Positions 7,915-16,964 are shown, counted from the stretch's first letter. The stretch: DNA of 64,000 nucleotides from CAYUTA01 sp964447605 (GCA_964447605.1 CAYUTA010000006.1:1-64000); one strand, 5' to 3'. Translations and numbers: made by a program. The notes: generated from the letters alone by a model not told the origin.

Positions 7915-9054
7915 ATGGCCATGGAAGAGCAAAAAAACAGGCAAACGGGACGAGGCGCTGCGCAGGGAGCGCGCAGGCCGTCGCTTACGAACTACAACCC
8001 GCTCGTTTTTGTGATATTTCTGCTGGCGGTTGCCCTGCTGTACCGCATCGTTCCGCAGTTCGTCTCCAGAACTGGAACAACCATTGCAAAAAGCCATGCA
8101 GCCTCCATGGCGGAGCCCGAGACAGCGGCTGATCCCGGTGGGGCTGCCGCGATGCTCACACAGGTCTATCCGCCGGCGGATGCGGAATGCGTCGTTGAAA
8201 AAAGCTTAAACGCTTCCCCGGGCATGCACGGCGCGGCGCAGGTGGCAGCGCACGGTTACGGCGCGGATAATATCCCGCAGGTGTTGGAAAGCACACGAAC
8301 GGCCGCCTCAGGCGCAGGCGACTTTTCCGCTGCGTTTCCCGCCTACGACACCGGAACAGCCGCCCTCTACAGCCATCAGGATACGCAAAAGCGGATTGCC
8401 ATCGACAAAGTCCGTTCAGACGGCGTTACCTATTTCGTTGCGGACGTGTGGATCAGGGATATCCGCGTCTTTCGCACGGCCTTTGCCAGGGGGAGGTGTG
8501 GACGGGGCGTCCATGAGATGCCTGCAACGATTGCCAACGACAACAATGCGGTCTTTGCCGTATCCGGCGATTATTACGGCGCGCGGGACAAGGGCCTGGT
8601 CATCCGCAACGGTACGCTCTATCGTGATGTTATGGATAAGGACGCATGTGTTCTTCATGCCGACGGAACGCTTAGCGTCTACCAAAAAAATGCGCTCCCC
8701 ACCCTGCGTTCCATCGATGAAACGGCTTATCAGGCGTGGGCGTTCGGCCCGGCGCTTGTAAAGGACGGGAGCGCCTGCGATACCTCGTCCAGTAAAATAA
8801 GGGTGAAGAATCCACGCTGCGCCATCGGGTATTATGAGCCCGGCCACTATTGCTTCATCGTTGTGGACGGCAGGCAAAATGGGTATTCCAGGGGGATGAC
8901 CCTCGACGAACTGGCCGATACGTTTGTCGCCCTGGGGTGCAAGGCCGCTTACAACTTAGATGGCGGCGCAACGGCCATGATGATATTCAACGGGCAGGTC
9001 GTCAGCCGCCCGGTCAACGGCGGCCGGGCCTCCAGCGACATCATCTGCTTTTGA
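7915..9054 (+). CDS. Membrane-anchored phosphodiester glycosidase (NAGPA domain)
   Basis: A 379-residue protein with one membrane helix at about residues 29-45 (LVFVIFLLAVALLY) and an extracytoplasmic NAGPA domain at about 150-375. Typical C-terminal motifs are VDGRQ, GMTLDELAD and AYNLDGGATAMM. The family removes N-acetylglucosamine 1-phosphodiester caps; in bacteria it is thought to act on envelope glycopolymers. GGGAG precedes the ATG at 7915. The same domain ends the protein at 58268-60832, so the genome carries at least two copies. It stands alone and is followed by paired hairpins. Confidence 0.85.
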   Translation: MAMEEQKNRQTGRGAAQGARRPSLTNYNPLVFVIFLLAVALLYRIVPQFVSRTGTTIAKSHAASMAEPETAADPGGAAAMLTQVYPPADAECVVEKSLNASPGMHGAAQVAAHGYGADNIPQVLESTRTAASGAGDFSAAFPAYDTGTAALYSHQDTQKRIAIDKVRSDGVTYFVADVWIRDIRVFRTAFARGRCGRGVHEMPATIANDNNAVFAVSGDYYGARDKGLVIRNGTLYRDVMDKDACVLHADGTLSVYQKNALPTLRSIDETAYQAWAFGPALVKDGSACDTSSSKIRVKNPRCAIGYYEPGHYCFIVVDGRQNGYSRGMTLDELADTFVALGCKAAYNLDGGATAMMIFNGQVVSRPVNGGRASSDIICF

Positions 9055-9180
9055 TGGCGGCCCGCGCGGCTGTCAAGCCGCTGTTTTCTGATGGCTGAAC
9101 GTACGGCCTTAAATAGGCGGTTTCCCTGTGCTTGTTGCCGCCCGGGATCCCGCAGGGCGAGAGGCAGCATGCGGTTGTCC

Positions 9181-9234
9181 CCGTCAAAAAACAGAGTTTT
9201 TGACGGTCTAAGCGCCCGGCTTAGTCCGGGCGCT
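9181..9234. terminator. Two tandem hairpins, likely bidirectional terminator
   Basis: CCGTCAAAAA (9181-9190) pairs with TTTTTGACGG (9197-9206). AGCGCCCGG (9211-9219) pairs with CCGGGCGCT (9226-9234). They lie between two convergent genes, the NAGPA gene and the hydrogenase operon, and could stop transcription from both sides. Confidence 0.65.
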
Positions 9235-9271
9235 CTCAATATCATTCAGTTTCGTTGCTTAAACGCAGCTT

Positions 9272-11158
9272 TTAGTACACCTTGCGCTTAACATAGGTCG
9301 TGTGCAAAATGTCGTGCGCCTTATGCGAACCGGGCTTTTCAAGATAGGTCCCATAGAGCTCCTTAATCACCGGGTTCTCATGGCTCTTGCGCAGCTTCAT
9401 GCCCTTATCCTCATTATATAGCGCTTTGGCGCGGTCCGCGCGCAGATCGGTGAAGTTATGCACATCGCCGGGCTGATATGGCTGCCCGCCGCCGTTGACG
9501 CAGCCGCCGGGGCACGCCATGACCTCGATGAAATGGTAATCCTTCTGGCCGGACTTGACCATGTCGAGGAGTTTGCTGGCGTTTTCAAGGCCGCTTGTGA
9601 CCGCCACGCGCACCTTCGTGCCGTTGAGGTCATATTCAGCCTCCTTGATGCCCTCCACGCCGCGTACGGCAGTAAAGTCCACGTTCTCAAGCGGCTTTCC
9701 GGTCACAAGCTCCGCAACGGTACGCAACGCAGCCTCCATCACGCCGCCGGTCGCGCCAAAGATATGCCCCGCGCCGGAGGCAATGCCCATTGCCGGGTCG
9801 AATTCCTCATCCTTGAGATCGTTGAACAGAATGCCCGCCTGCTTGATCATCGAGGCGATCTCGCGCGTGGTCAGCGACACGTCGATATCCGGGATGCCGG
9901 AGCCTGCGGCGCTCATGTCGTCACGGGTGATTTCGAACTTCTTGGCCGTGCAGGGCATGACCGACACCACAAAAATATCCTTGGGGTCGATCCCTTCCCG
10001 TTCGGCATAATACGTCTTGACCAGCGCGCCAAACATGCCCTGCGGACTCTTGCAGCTGGACAGGTTGTCGATCATATCCGGATAGTAGTGCTCGCAGAAC
10101 TTGATCCAGCCCGGTGAGCACGATGTAATCATCGGCAGCTTGCCGCCGTTTTGCAGCCGCTCAAGCAGTTCGGTGCCCTCTTCCATGATCGTCACGTCCG
10201 CGGCAAAGTCCACATCAAAGACCTTGTCGAACCCAAGCCGCCGCAACGCGGCCACCAGCTTGCCCTCTACGTTGGTGCCAATCGGCAGGCCAAAGCACTC
10301 GCCCAGCTGGGCGCGCACGCTCGGCGCGGGGCCAACAACGACCTTTTTGCTCGGGTCGGCCAGCGCGGCCCAGACCTTTTCGGTGTCGTCGCGCTCGGTC
10401 AGCGCGCCCGTGGGACACACCGCAATGCACTGGCCGCAGTTGACGCAGCTTGTGGTCTGCAGCGGCATATCGAACGCGCAGCCCACATGGGTGTCGAAGC
10501 CGCGCTCGTTCACGCCGATGACAGCCGTGTGCTGGTTGTGCTTACAGACCGCAACGCAGCGGCGGCAGAGAATGCACTTGCTGTTGTCGCGCAGAATACG
10601 GGGCAGGTCGGCGGACGCTTCGGAACCTTCGACCGGTTCGAACAATTCCGGTCCGGCGCCGCAGACAGGACAGCGCTCCGCGCCCTCGTCAAACTCCGCG
10701 CCACAGGCGATGCAGCGCATCCTGCGCTTGCCCGCAACGACCGGTTCCTCCTGCGCCTGGTTCTCGTCCTCCTTGCCCCAGCAGTACTTGTACTGATCCA
10801 CACCGTATTCGCGGGCCAGCGCCTGCAGCTCGCAGTCGCCGCAACGCACGCACGAGAGGCAGTCCATCCGGTGGTTGCTCAAAATCAGCTCCAGCGTGGT
10901 TTTGCGCGCTTTGCGCAGCGCGGGCGTGTCGGTTTTGACCTCCATGCCGTCCGATACCTGCTGCACGCACGCCGCGGCAAGCCCGCGCACGCCCGTAGCT
11001 TCTACAAGGCAGATGCGGCAGGCCGCAATCGCATTGACATCCCTTAAATAACACAGCGTCGGGATGCGGACGCCAACCTCGCGCGCCGCCTGCAAAATGG
11101 TATAATTGGCGGGAACCTGAACTTCGATTCCATTGATTTTCACAGTTACTTTTTCCAT
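9272..11158 (-). CDS. hndD: NAD(P)-linked [FeFe] hydrogenase catalytic subunit with zinc-ribbon insert
   Basis: A 628-residue catalytic subunit that makes or oxidises H2 at the H-cluster. Order of domains: [2Fe-2S] ferredoxin (C36, C47, C50, C64), His-Cys3 cluster (H96, C100, C103, C109), a rubredoxin-like zinc ribbon (C149, C152, C163, C166), two [4Fe-4S] clusters (about 195-255), then the H-cluster domain with TSCSPGW, MPCTAKKFE and EVMACPGGCVNGGG. The zinc-ribbon insert is not in the usual HydA/HndD layout. GGAGG 9 bases upstream supports ATG 11158. It is the last gene of the operon, after hndC, and should accept electrons from NAD(P)H and ferredoxin through HndABC. Confidence 0.93.
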   Translation of the reverse strand: MEKVTVKINGIEVQVPANYTILQAAREVGVRIPTLCYLRDVNAIAACRICLVEATGVRGLAAACVQQVSDGMEVKTDTPALRKARKTTLELILSNHRMDCLSCVRCGDCELQALAREYGVDQYKYCWGKEDENQAQEEPVVAGKRRMRCIACGAEFDEGAERCPVCGAGPELFEPVEGSEASADLPRILRDNSKCILCRRCVAVCKHNQHTAVIGVNERGFDTHVGCAFDMPLQTTSCVNCGQCIAVCPTGALTERDDTEKVWAALADPSKKVVVGPAPSVRAQLGECFGLPIGTNVEGKLVAALRRLGFDKVFDVDFAADVTIMEEGTELLERLQNGGKLPMITSCSPGWIKFCEHYYPDMIDNLSSCKSPQGMFGALVKTYYAEREGIDPKDIFVVSVMPCTAKKFEITRDDMSAAGSGIPDIDVSLTTREIASMIKQAGILFNDLKDEEFDPAMGIASGAGHIFGATGGVMEAALRTVAELVTGKPLENVDFTAVRGVEGIKEAEYDLNGTKVRVAVTSGLENASKLLDMVKSGQKDYHFIEVMACPGGCVNGGGQPYQPGDVHNFTDLRADRAKALYNEDKGMKLRKSHENPVIKELYGTYLEKPGSHKAHDILHTTYVKRKVY

Positions 11159-11171
11159 CGCGCCTGCCTCC

Positions 11172-12968
11172 TCACTTCTTCTCAATTGCGCCGAACTTGC
11201 AGTTATCCATGCACACGCCGCACTTGATGCACTTGCTCTGGTCGATCACATGCGGCTCCTTCACCTTGCCGGAAATGGCGTTTGCCGGGCATTTCCTTGC
11301 GCACAGGGTGCAGCCCTTACACTTGTCGGCATGGATGGTAAAGCGCATCAGCTTCTTGCACACGCCCGCCGGGCAGTGCTTCTCAACAACATGCGCCTCA
11401 TACTCCTCGCGGAAGTAGCGCAAGGTGGAGAGCACCGGGTTGGGCGCGGTCTGGCCAAGCGCACACAGCGCATTGTTCTTGATGTGGTAGCAAAGCTCCT
11501 CCATCTCGTCGAGATCCTCCAGCGTGGCGTTGCCCTCGGTGATCTTATTGAGCATCTCCAGCAGGCGGCGCGTACCGATGCGGCAGGGCGTGCACTTGCC
11601 GCAGCTTTCATCCACCGTAAATTCCAGGAAGAAGCGCGCTACGTCCACCATGCAGTTGTCCTCGTCCATGACGATCAGTCCGCCGCTGCCCATCATGGAG
11701 CCGATTGCCGACAGGTTTTCATAATCGATGGGCGTGTCCAAATGCTGCGCCGGGATACAGCCGCCGGACGGGCCGCCCGTCTGCGCGGCCTTAAACGCTT
11801 TTCCATCGGGAATGCCGCCGCCGATATCGTAGAGAATATGCCGCAGCGTCGTACCCATCGGAATCTCCACAAGGCCGGTGTTGACGATCTTGCCGCCAAG
11901 CGCGAACACCTTGGTTCCCTTGGACTTGTCGGTGCCCATCGAGGCGAACCATTCCGGCCCCTTCACAATGATCTGTGGGATGTTGGCAAGCGTCTCCACA
12001 TTGTTAATGATGGTCGGATAGCCGAACAGACCCTTGTTGGCCGGGAAAGGCGGCTTGTTGCGCGGCTCGCCGCGATTGCCCTCGATGCTGGTCAACAGCG
12101 CCGTTTCCTCGCCGCAGACAAACGCGCCCGCGCCAAGGCGGATGTCGATATCGAAGGAGAAATCCGTGCCAAAGATATTCTTGCCCAGCAGCCCGTATTC
12201 GCGCGCCTGGCCAATGGCGATCTCAAGGCGCTTGACCGCGATGGGATATTCGGCACGCACATAAATGTACCCATGGCCCGCGCCGATGGCATAGCCCGCG
12301 ATGGTCATTGCCTCAAGCACCGCGTGCGGATCGCCCTCAAGCACGGAACGGTCCATGAACGCGCCCGGGTCGCCCTCGTCGGCGTTGCACACGACATACT
12401 TGGTATCACAGACATTATTGGCCGCAAACTGCCACTTCATACCGGTTGGGAAACCCGCGCCGCCGCGTCCGCGCAGCCCGGAAGCCTTCATCAGGTCGAT
12501 CACGTCCTGCGGCGTCATCTCGGTCAGCACGCGTCCCAACGCCAGATAACCGTCAACGGCGATGTATTCGTCGATGACCTCCGGGTTAATCACGCCGCAG
12601 TTGCGCAGCGCAACGCGCATCTGGGATTTGTAAAACGGCGTATCCGCGAGGCTGGCCACGCTGTGCGGGGCCGCGCCTTCCTCCGGCGCGTTGTAAACCA
12701 GCCGCTGTACGGGACGGCCCTTGAGCAGATGCTCCTGCACGATCTCCGTCACATCGTCGTTGGTGACGCGGCTATAAAACGTGCCTTCCGGGTAAACGAT
12801 CATGATCGGGCCGAGCGCGCACAGGCCAAAGCAGCCGGTCTGTACAACCTTGATTTCCTCATCCAGACCGTTTGCCTTGAGTTCCTTTTCGAGGTGCGCC
12901 TGGATTTTCTGGCTGCCCGACGACGTGCAGCCGGTACCGCCGCAGATCAATACATGTGAACGAATCAT
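11172..12968 (-). CDS. hndC: Hydrogenase flavoprotein subunit, NuoF/HydB-like
   Basis: A 598-residue subunit that binds FMN and NAD(P) and passes electrons toward HndD. The N-terminus is a thioredoxin-like [2Fe-2S] domain (CGGTGCTSSG, TGCFGLCALGP). A NuoF core follows with GRGGAGFPTG and the [4Fe-4S] motif SCGKCTPCRIGT. The C-terminus adds two [4Fe-4S] motifs (CKGCTLCARKCP and CIKCGVCMDNC). This is the standard layout for electron-bifurcating or NAD(P)-dependent hydrogenases. ATG 12968 follows GGGAGG. It lies 15 bases from hndB upstream and 13 from hndD downstream. Confidence 0.93.
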   Translation of the reverse strand: MIRSHVLICGGTGCTSSGSQKIQAHLEKELKANGLDEEIKVVQTGCFGLCALGPIMIVYPEGTFYSRVTNDDVTEIVQEHLLKGRPVQRLVYNAPEEGAAPHSVASLADTPFYKSQMRVALRNCGVINPEVIDEYIAVDGYLALGRVLTEMTPQDVIDLMKASGLRGRGGAGFPTGMKWQFAANNVCDTKYVVCNADEGDPGAFMDRSVLEGDPHAVLEAMTIAGYAIGAGHGYIYVRAEYPIAVKRLEIAIGQAREYGLLGKNIFGTDFSFDIDIRLGAGAFVCGEETALLTSIEGNRGEPRNKPPFPANKGLFGYPTIINNVETLANIPQIIVKGPEWFASMGTDKSKGTKVFALGGKIVNTGLVEIPMGTTLRHILYDIGGGIPDGKAFKAAQTGGPSGGCIPAQHLDTPIDYENLSAIGSMMGSGGLIVMDEDNCMVDVARFFLEFTVDESCGKCTPCRIGTRRLLEMLNKITEGNATLEDLDEMEELCYHIKNNALCALGQTAPNPVLSTLRYFREEYEAHVVEKHCPAGVCKKLMRFTIHADKCKGCTLCARKCPANAISGKVKEPHVIDQSKCIKCGVCMDNCKFGAIEKK

Positions 12969-12983
12969 ATCCTAGTCCTCCCG

Positions 12984-13349
12984 TCAATTCTCGCCGATGG
13001 TGTATTCGTAAACAGGCCTGCCGCCCTTGATATGCTCCGTTACCACGCGCGCGGCCTTTTCCGGCGTCATCCTGACGTAGGTAACCTTTTCCTTGCCGGC
13101 CTCGAATACCTCCACAATGGGCTCAAGGCGGCAGATGCCGATGCAACCGGTCTGCGTGACGGTCGCCTGATCGCGCAGGCCCTGCTTATCCACTTCCTCA
13201 ACAAGCGTGTTGAGCACCGGCCGCGCGCCCGCGGCGATGCCGCAGGTCGCCATACCCACGACGATGCGAATATCATTGCTGCCCTCGCGCAAATCGACCT
13301 TGTCCTTCATCCTTGCGCGGATTTCCGCCAATTCCTGCAGTGATTTCAT
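12984..13349 (-). CDS. hndB: Hydrogenase [2Fe-2S] ferredoxin subunit (HndB-like)
   Basis: A 121-residue thioredoxin-fold [2Fe-2S] protein with the four-cysteine pattern ATCGIAAGA and TGCIGICRLEP. Separate subunits of this kind are found in tetrameric NADP-reducing hydrogenases (HndABCD) and as add-ons to HydABC. GGAGA precedes the ATG at 13349. It begins the second half of the hydrogenase operon after a 239-base gap. Probably an electron relay between HndA/HndC and the catalytic subunit. Confidence 0.88.
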   Translation of the reverse strand: MKSLQELAEIRARMKDKVDLREGSNDIRIVVGMATCGIAAGARPVLNTLVEEVDKQGLRDQATVTQTGCIGICRLEPIVEVFEAGKEKVTYVRMTPEKAARVVTEHIKGGRPVYEYTIGEN

Positions 13350-13354
13350 TTGGT

Positions 13355-13447
13355 TTATTCTCTCCTTTGCAAAATAATTGTTGTATATCTGCGCGCGGGC
13401 GGCCCGTCGCTTTGGATATTGCCGCCGCTGTTATCAAGGGTTTTCAT
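13355..13447 (-). CDS. Possible 30-aa peptide upstream of hndB
   Basis: In the 239-base gap before hndB a 31-codon frame starts at ATG 13447 (MKTLDNSGGNIQSDG) and ends with a TAA that overlaps the hndB ribosome binding site. A weak GGGAA precedes it. The gap also has a 7-base-pair hairpin (GGCACGC, GCGTGCC) just after the upstream gene. No family is recognised. It may be a coupling peptide or a chance frame. Confidence 0.2.
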   Translation of the reverse strand: MKTLDNSGGNIQSDGPPARRYTTIILQRRE

Positions 13448-13588
13448 ACGTTCAGATTCCCGTGGTTTCGGCGGTGCAGCCCGTCTCCGGTCCTCCGCCG
13501 ACCGGCTCCGCGCCGCAGCCTGCCGCTCTTAATCCGGCGTTCAGCCTTTTTTTCCGAGGGTCTTTGGCACGCCAGGGTGCGTGCCGCG

Positions 13589-14131
13589 TCATTCGGCTTC
13601 ATCCAGATAAGCGCGCACCCACGCGAGCACCTCCGGGTCATTGAGCGGGACGTCGGGCCCGAGCATCTCGCGCATTTCCTCGGTGGACAGCCGCTTTTCC
13701 ACACCGTCGGCCGTATGCGCAAACGTCAGCTTCAGCGCAGGACTGCCCTGAATCAGGGTCACGATGGTGGCCGCCACATCCCCAAGCGGCGCGCAATCCA
13801 TGTGATCGGTAAAAAAAGTGGCGCGCACGCGCGTCCCGTGCGCGGGATCGTCCTGTGTGCGCTGTTTGGAGGCGATTGTAAGCGTTCCGCCCGTCTGCTC
13901 CGCCGCCAGTTGAAACAGCGGCAGCCCCATGCCCACCTTGCGCGTGGTGCGCGTGGTCGTAAACGGGTCTGTAACCGCCATGAGAAACTCCGGGCTCATG
14001 CCGCAGCCGTCGTCGCTGATGGTGATGGTCAGGCGCCCCCTCTTCTGCTCGAGCAGAATGTCCAGACGCTCCGCGCCCGCCTTGACCGAGTTTTGCGCAA
14101 TATCCAGAATATTGAGCGAAAGCTCCTTCAT
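13589..14131 (-). CDS. GHKL ATPase domain protein (histidine-kinase-like)
   Basis: A 180-residue protein with the Bergerat ATP-binding fold: N-box ILDIAQNSVKA (about 8-18), G1 DDGCGM (about 40), DPFTTT and G2 region VGMGLPLF (about 68-75). The dimerisation/phospho-histidine part of a kinase is absent. The last 65 residues have no recognised fold. The ATG at 14131 overlaps the PHP gene stop. In related hydrogenase operons such proteins accompany H-cluster sensors, so a signalling role is likely, but its partner is unknown. Confidence 0.75.
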   Translation of the reverse strand: MKELSLNILDIAQNSVKAGAERLDILLEQKRGRLTITISDDGCGMSPEFLMAVTDPFTTTRTTRKVGMGLPLFQLAAEQTGGTLTIASKQRTQDDPAHGTRVRATFFTDHMDCAPLGDVAATIVTLIQGSPALKLTFAHTADGVEKRLSTEEMREMLGPDVPLNDPEVLAWVRAYLDEAE

Positions 14132-14862
14132 GCCGTCCGCCCCCTTAATGCCCGGATCAGCGCGGTTCGCACGCTCTGCGCATCCCCGCCACAGTCCATC
14201 TCCAGCGAAAATCCACCGTCGGCCAGTTTCCACAGCTGATGCGCATCCGAGCTTACCACCACGCGCCGGTTCGCCAGGTTGTAGCGCCCGGTATACGCCT
14301 CCACATTGACCGCGTCGTTATATTCCACGGCGGCAAACGCCGGTTCCTGCGGAAAGCTGCCCAGAACGGCGATTATGCCGTTGCTCTCGCGGTCGATGTG
14401 CGCCGGATAGGCTGCGCCGCCAAATTGCTCCGTCAGCGCCGCGCCGTCGGAAAGCGTCAGCATCGTGGCGTTGACAAGCAGATTCGGCTCCTCCCCCACC
14501 ACCCCGTCGTCCTTCCCAATGCGCAGTTGATTGCCAAACACTTCCGTACGGTTGGGAATCATCACCCGGGAGGCCTGCACCTGCGCGTCAAATGCTTGCG
14601 CCTGCTCCAGCGTGGGGAACAGGCAGATCATATGGATGTCCTCGGCCGTGGTCAGCTCCATGCCGGGCACGGGAACAATTCCGTAATGCGCGCATGCGTC
14701 GAAGAACGTTTCGCAGTTGCCGCAGGTGTTGTGATCTGTCAGCGCAACCAGTCCAAGCCCGTTAAGCTTTGCCATGCCCGCAATGGAATAGGGCGTCATA
14801 TCGTCGTTCGCACAGGGCGACAGGCACGAGTGCACATGCAGATCGCAGGCAAACCGCTTCAT
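14128..14862 (-). CDS. PHP-domain phosphoesterase
   Basis: A 244-residue PHP-type metal-dependent phosphoesterase. Metal-site motifs are visible: DLHVHS (about 7-12), LTDHNT (about 42-47), a glutamate in GMELTT (about 69), and SSDAH near 205. These bind a multinuclear metal centre and hydrolyse phosphate esters. The start at 14862 overlaps the DRTGG gene stop by 4 bases. Its place between DRTGG, sensor and GHKL proteins suggests it acts in signalling, perhaps removing a protein or small-molecule phosphate; the substrate is not known. Confidence 0.85.
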   Translation of the reverse strand: MKRFACDLHVHSCLSPCANDDMTPYSIAGMAKLNGLGLVALTDHNTCGNCETFFDACAHYGIVPVPGMELTTAEDIHMICLFPTLEQAQAFDAQVQASRVMIPNRTEVFGNQLRIGKDDGVVGEEPNLLVNATMLTLSDGAALTEQFGGAAYPAHIDRESNGIIAVLGSFPQEPAFAAVEYNDAVNVEAYTGRYNLANRRVVVSSDAHQLWKLADGGFSLEMDCGGDAQSVRTALIRALRGRTA

Positions 14863-15185
14863 ACCAGCCCGCCAAGCCGGACGCACAACTCGTAGGCCGA
14901 GAGCGGGCTTTTGAGAATGTTCACGCCGCGCGCACGCGCCGTATCCGCAACGCCCGCGTCGGGCTGCACGCCCTCGGCAAGCACAATGCACGCCACGTCC
15001 GTCAATGCCGCCACCGCGACAATATTGTTGTTGGACATGATCGTTACCCAAGCTTCGTCGGCCTGCGCGCGCCCCATAACCCAACTGAGCAGATCGCCGG
15101 TATAGCCGCCCGCCACCGTGCGCTCCCCGTCGCAAAGTACGATAGGCTCCAGTTCCAGGTCGTTGCAAAGCTCGCGCACCGTCAT
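14859..15185 (-). CDS. DRTGG-domain protein (second copy)
   Basis: A 108-residue protein starting MTVRELCNDL. It resembles the DRTGG domain, with GGYTGDLLSWVMG in place of the signature and a C-terminal ligand-like fold (NNNIVAVAAL, ACIVLAEG). GGAGG precedes the ATG at 15185, which overlaps the stop of the H-cluster gene. It is paralogous in layout to the DRTGG protein at 16961-17305. DRTGG domains are thought to bind nucleotides or other small ligands; in this operon it likely modulates the sensor module. Confidence 0.7.
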   Translation of the reverse strand: MTVRELCNDLELEPIVLCDGERTVAGGYTGDLLSWVMGRAQADEAWVTIMSNNNIVAVAALTDVACIVLAEGVQPDAGVADTARARGVNILKSPLSAYELCVRLGGLV

Positions 15186-16480
15186 TTGTCCCCATCCTCC
15201 TGCCGGCGCAGCAGCGCATGGATTCGCTCGCGCATATACACGATGCACTCGTCCACCGTCCGCTCTCCGCGCACAATGTCCTCCGCAAACGCCCGGCAGG
15301 TCGGCGCGCCGCACGAGCCGCAGTCCAGCGCGGGCAGCGACTCCGTGATGGCCTCGATTTCCGACATCTTTTGCAGTGCCGCGTTCATGTCCTCATCCAG
15401 CTTGCTTACGGGCTGGTATTCCAGCTCCTCGGCAAAAAGCACGCGCTGCGGCAGATAGTCCGGACTGTCCTCCTCCACCTTGGGCAGGCGGTTTTGCGAA
15501 ACCGGAAGATACCGCCTGAGCGTTTGCAGGCGCACGCGCGCAATGTAGGGATTTTCCACTGTCGCAACGCCGCCGACGCATCCGCCGTTGCAGGCGTTGA
15601 GCTCCACAAATTCCAGGAGCGGGAAATGTCCCGTTTCGATCTCGTCCAGCACACGGATGACGTTCTCGATCCCATCCGCGGCCAGATAGCGGTCGTTGAG
15701 CAGCGCGGACGACTCGCCGCCCGTGCTCGCCCAGCTCATGCCGATCATGCCGCTCCTGCTCACGGCTTTGGGAGGGCGCTCCTTGCTCATCTGCCCGATG
15801 AGCTTAAAATAGATATCGCTCATGGACACCACGTAATCCACGTTGGAACGCTTGCCCATGAATCCGTTTTTTACGTAGCTCGCCTTGGCCGGACAGGGCG
15901 AAATGAATACCACCGCCACATCCTCCGGCTTGAGCGAAGGATTCTTTTTGAGCGCTGCGGCGCGCGCCATCTCGCCCGCCACCTCGACCGGAGGCATCAG
16001 GGGAATCACATGGTCGCACAAATAGGGGAACCGCAGGCTGATCAGCCGCACGATCACCGGGCAGGCGGAATTGATGATCGGCCGCGCCATGTCGGCCGTC
16101 TTGATATACCGGCGCGTATACTCGCTCACAAGCTCCGCGGCGCAGGCAACCTCGAACACGTCGTCAAAACCGATATCCAGCAGGCCCTGCAACACATAGT
16201 CCACATCGTCGAGATTTTCAAACTGTCCATACAGCGACGGCGCGGGCAGGGCGATGCGGTACTTCCCCGCGTCAATGTCCTCAAAATGGTCAAACGTCGC
16301 CTTTTTCGCCTTATAGGGGCAGACGCGGATACACTCGCCGCAATCAATGCAAACAGCGGAGTTGATGACCGCATGTCCCTCGCGGATGCGGATGGCCTCC
16401 GTAGGACAGCGCTTGAGGCAGTTGGTGCAGCCCTTACATTTTTCCGTGTCGAGCGATACCGAATGCTTGTACCCTTCCAT
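15182..16480 (-). CDS. Putative sensory [FeFe]-hydrogenase-like iron-sulfur protein
   Basis: A 432-residue protein with two N-terminal [4Fe-4S] motifs (CKGCTNCLKRCP, CIDCGECIRVCP), an [FeFe]-hydrogenase H-cluster domain and a C-terminal Fe-S domain (CGSCGAPTC, about 395). The H-cluster motifs are altered: L1 is NSACP with Ala at the first position of the canonical CC pair, L2 is SPCPAK, L3 is NACNGGCVGG. The cysteines at the second L1 position and in L2 and L3 are kept. Sensory HydS proteins are known to show the Cys-to-Ala change, so this is more likely an H2 or redox sensor than a bulk enzyme. Unlike classic HydS it has no PAS domain. The start at 16480 gives the ferredoxin domain directly. 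Confidence 0.8.
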   Translation of the reverse strand: MEGYKHSVSLDTEKCKGCTNCLKRCPTEAIRIREGHAVINSAVCIDCGECIRVCPYKAKKATFDHFEDIDAGKYRIALPAPSLYGQFENLDDVDYVLQGLLDIGFDDVFEVACAAELVSEYTRRYIKTADMARPIINSACPVIVRLISLRFPYLCDHVIPLMPPVEVAGEMARAAALKKNPSLKPEDVAVVFISPCPAKASYVKNGFMGKRSNVDYVVSMSDIYFKLIGQMSKERPPKAVSRSGMIGMSWASTGGESSALLNDRYLAADGIENVIRVLDEIETGHFPLLEFVELNACNGGCVGGVATVENPYIARVRLQTLRRYLPVSQNRLPKVEEDSPDYLPQRVLFAEELEYQPVSKLDEDMNAALQKMSEIEAITESLPALDCGSCGAPTCRAFAEDIVRGERTVDECIVYMRERIHALLRRQEDGDK

Positions 16481-16529
16481 GTTCCGACCCTTTATGTTTA
16501 TTCCAATTGCCGCCGGTTCCGGCGCGGCG

Positions 16530-16964
16530 TCACGCCACAAACACCTTCATGGTGACGGTCGTGCCCTTGCCGACCTCGGATGCAATCTCCATGCTGTCAG
16601 TATATCGTTTCATGTTCGGCAGGCCCATCCCCGCGCCAAAACCCAGCGCACGGATATTATCCGGTGCGGTGGAATACCCTTCCTGCATGGCAAGTTCAAT
16701 GTCCTTAATGCCCGGTCCCTCGTCGGTCAACACGATGGTGATGCAGTGCGTGTCGACAAACACTTCCGCCTTGCCGCCGCGCGCATGCACAACCATGTTG
16801 ATCTCGCCTTCATACATCGCAATGGACACCCGCCTGATCACCTCGGCCGAAAAGCCAAGCTGACGCAGCTTTTTTTTAACCTCCACAGACGCGGCGCCCG
16901 CGGACGTGAAGTTATCGCCGTCCACATCAAAGTGAAATCTCAGCGCGCCGTCCATGCCAATCAC
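16530..16964 (-). CDS. RsbW-like anti-sigma/serine kinase ATPase domain
   Basis: A 141-144 residue GHKL ATPase of the anti-sigma-factor kind: N-box YEGEINMVVHA, G1 DEGPGI, and G2 GFGAGMGLPNMK. GTG at 16964 overlaps the previous stop; an ATG at 16955 is an alternative with a GGAG 10 bases upstream. RsbW-type proteins phosphorylate a serine on a partner or bind a sigma factor. Here it sits between a DRTGG protein and the H-cluster sensor, which suggests serine phosphorylation in hydrogen signalling, possibly reversed by a phosphatase. Confidence 0.8.
   Translation of the reverse strand: MIGMDGALRFHFDVDGDNFTSAGAASVEVKKKLRQLGFSAEVIRRVSIAMYEGEINMVVHARGGKAEVFVDTHCITIVLTDEGPGIKDIELAMQEGYSTAPDNIRALGFGAGMGLPNMKRYTDSMEIASEVGKGTTVTMKVFVA

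Noticed and set aside
11133..12959. 608-codon open frame antisense to hndC
   Set aside because: It mirrors a clear NuoF-like gene; high G+C opens antisense frames. No family motif or ribosome site.
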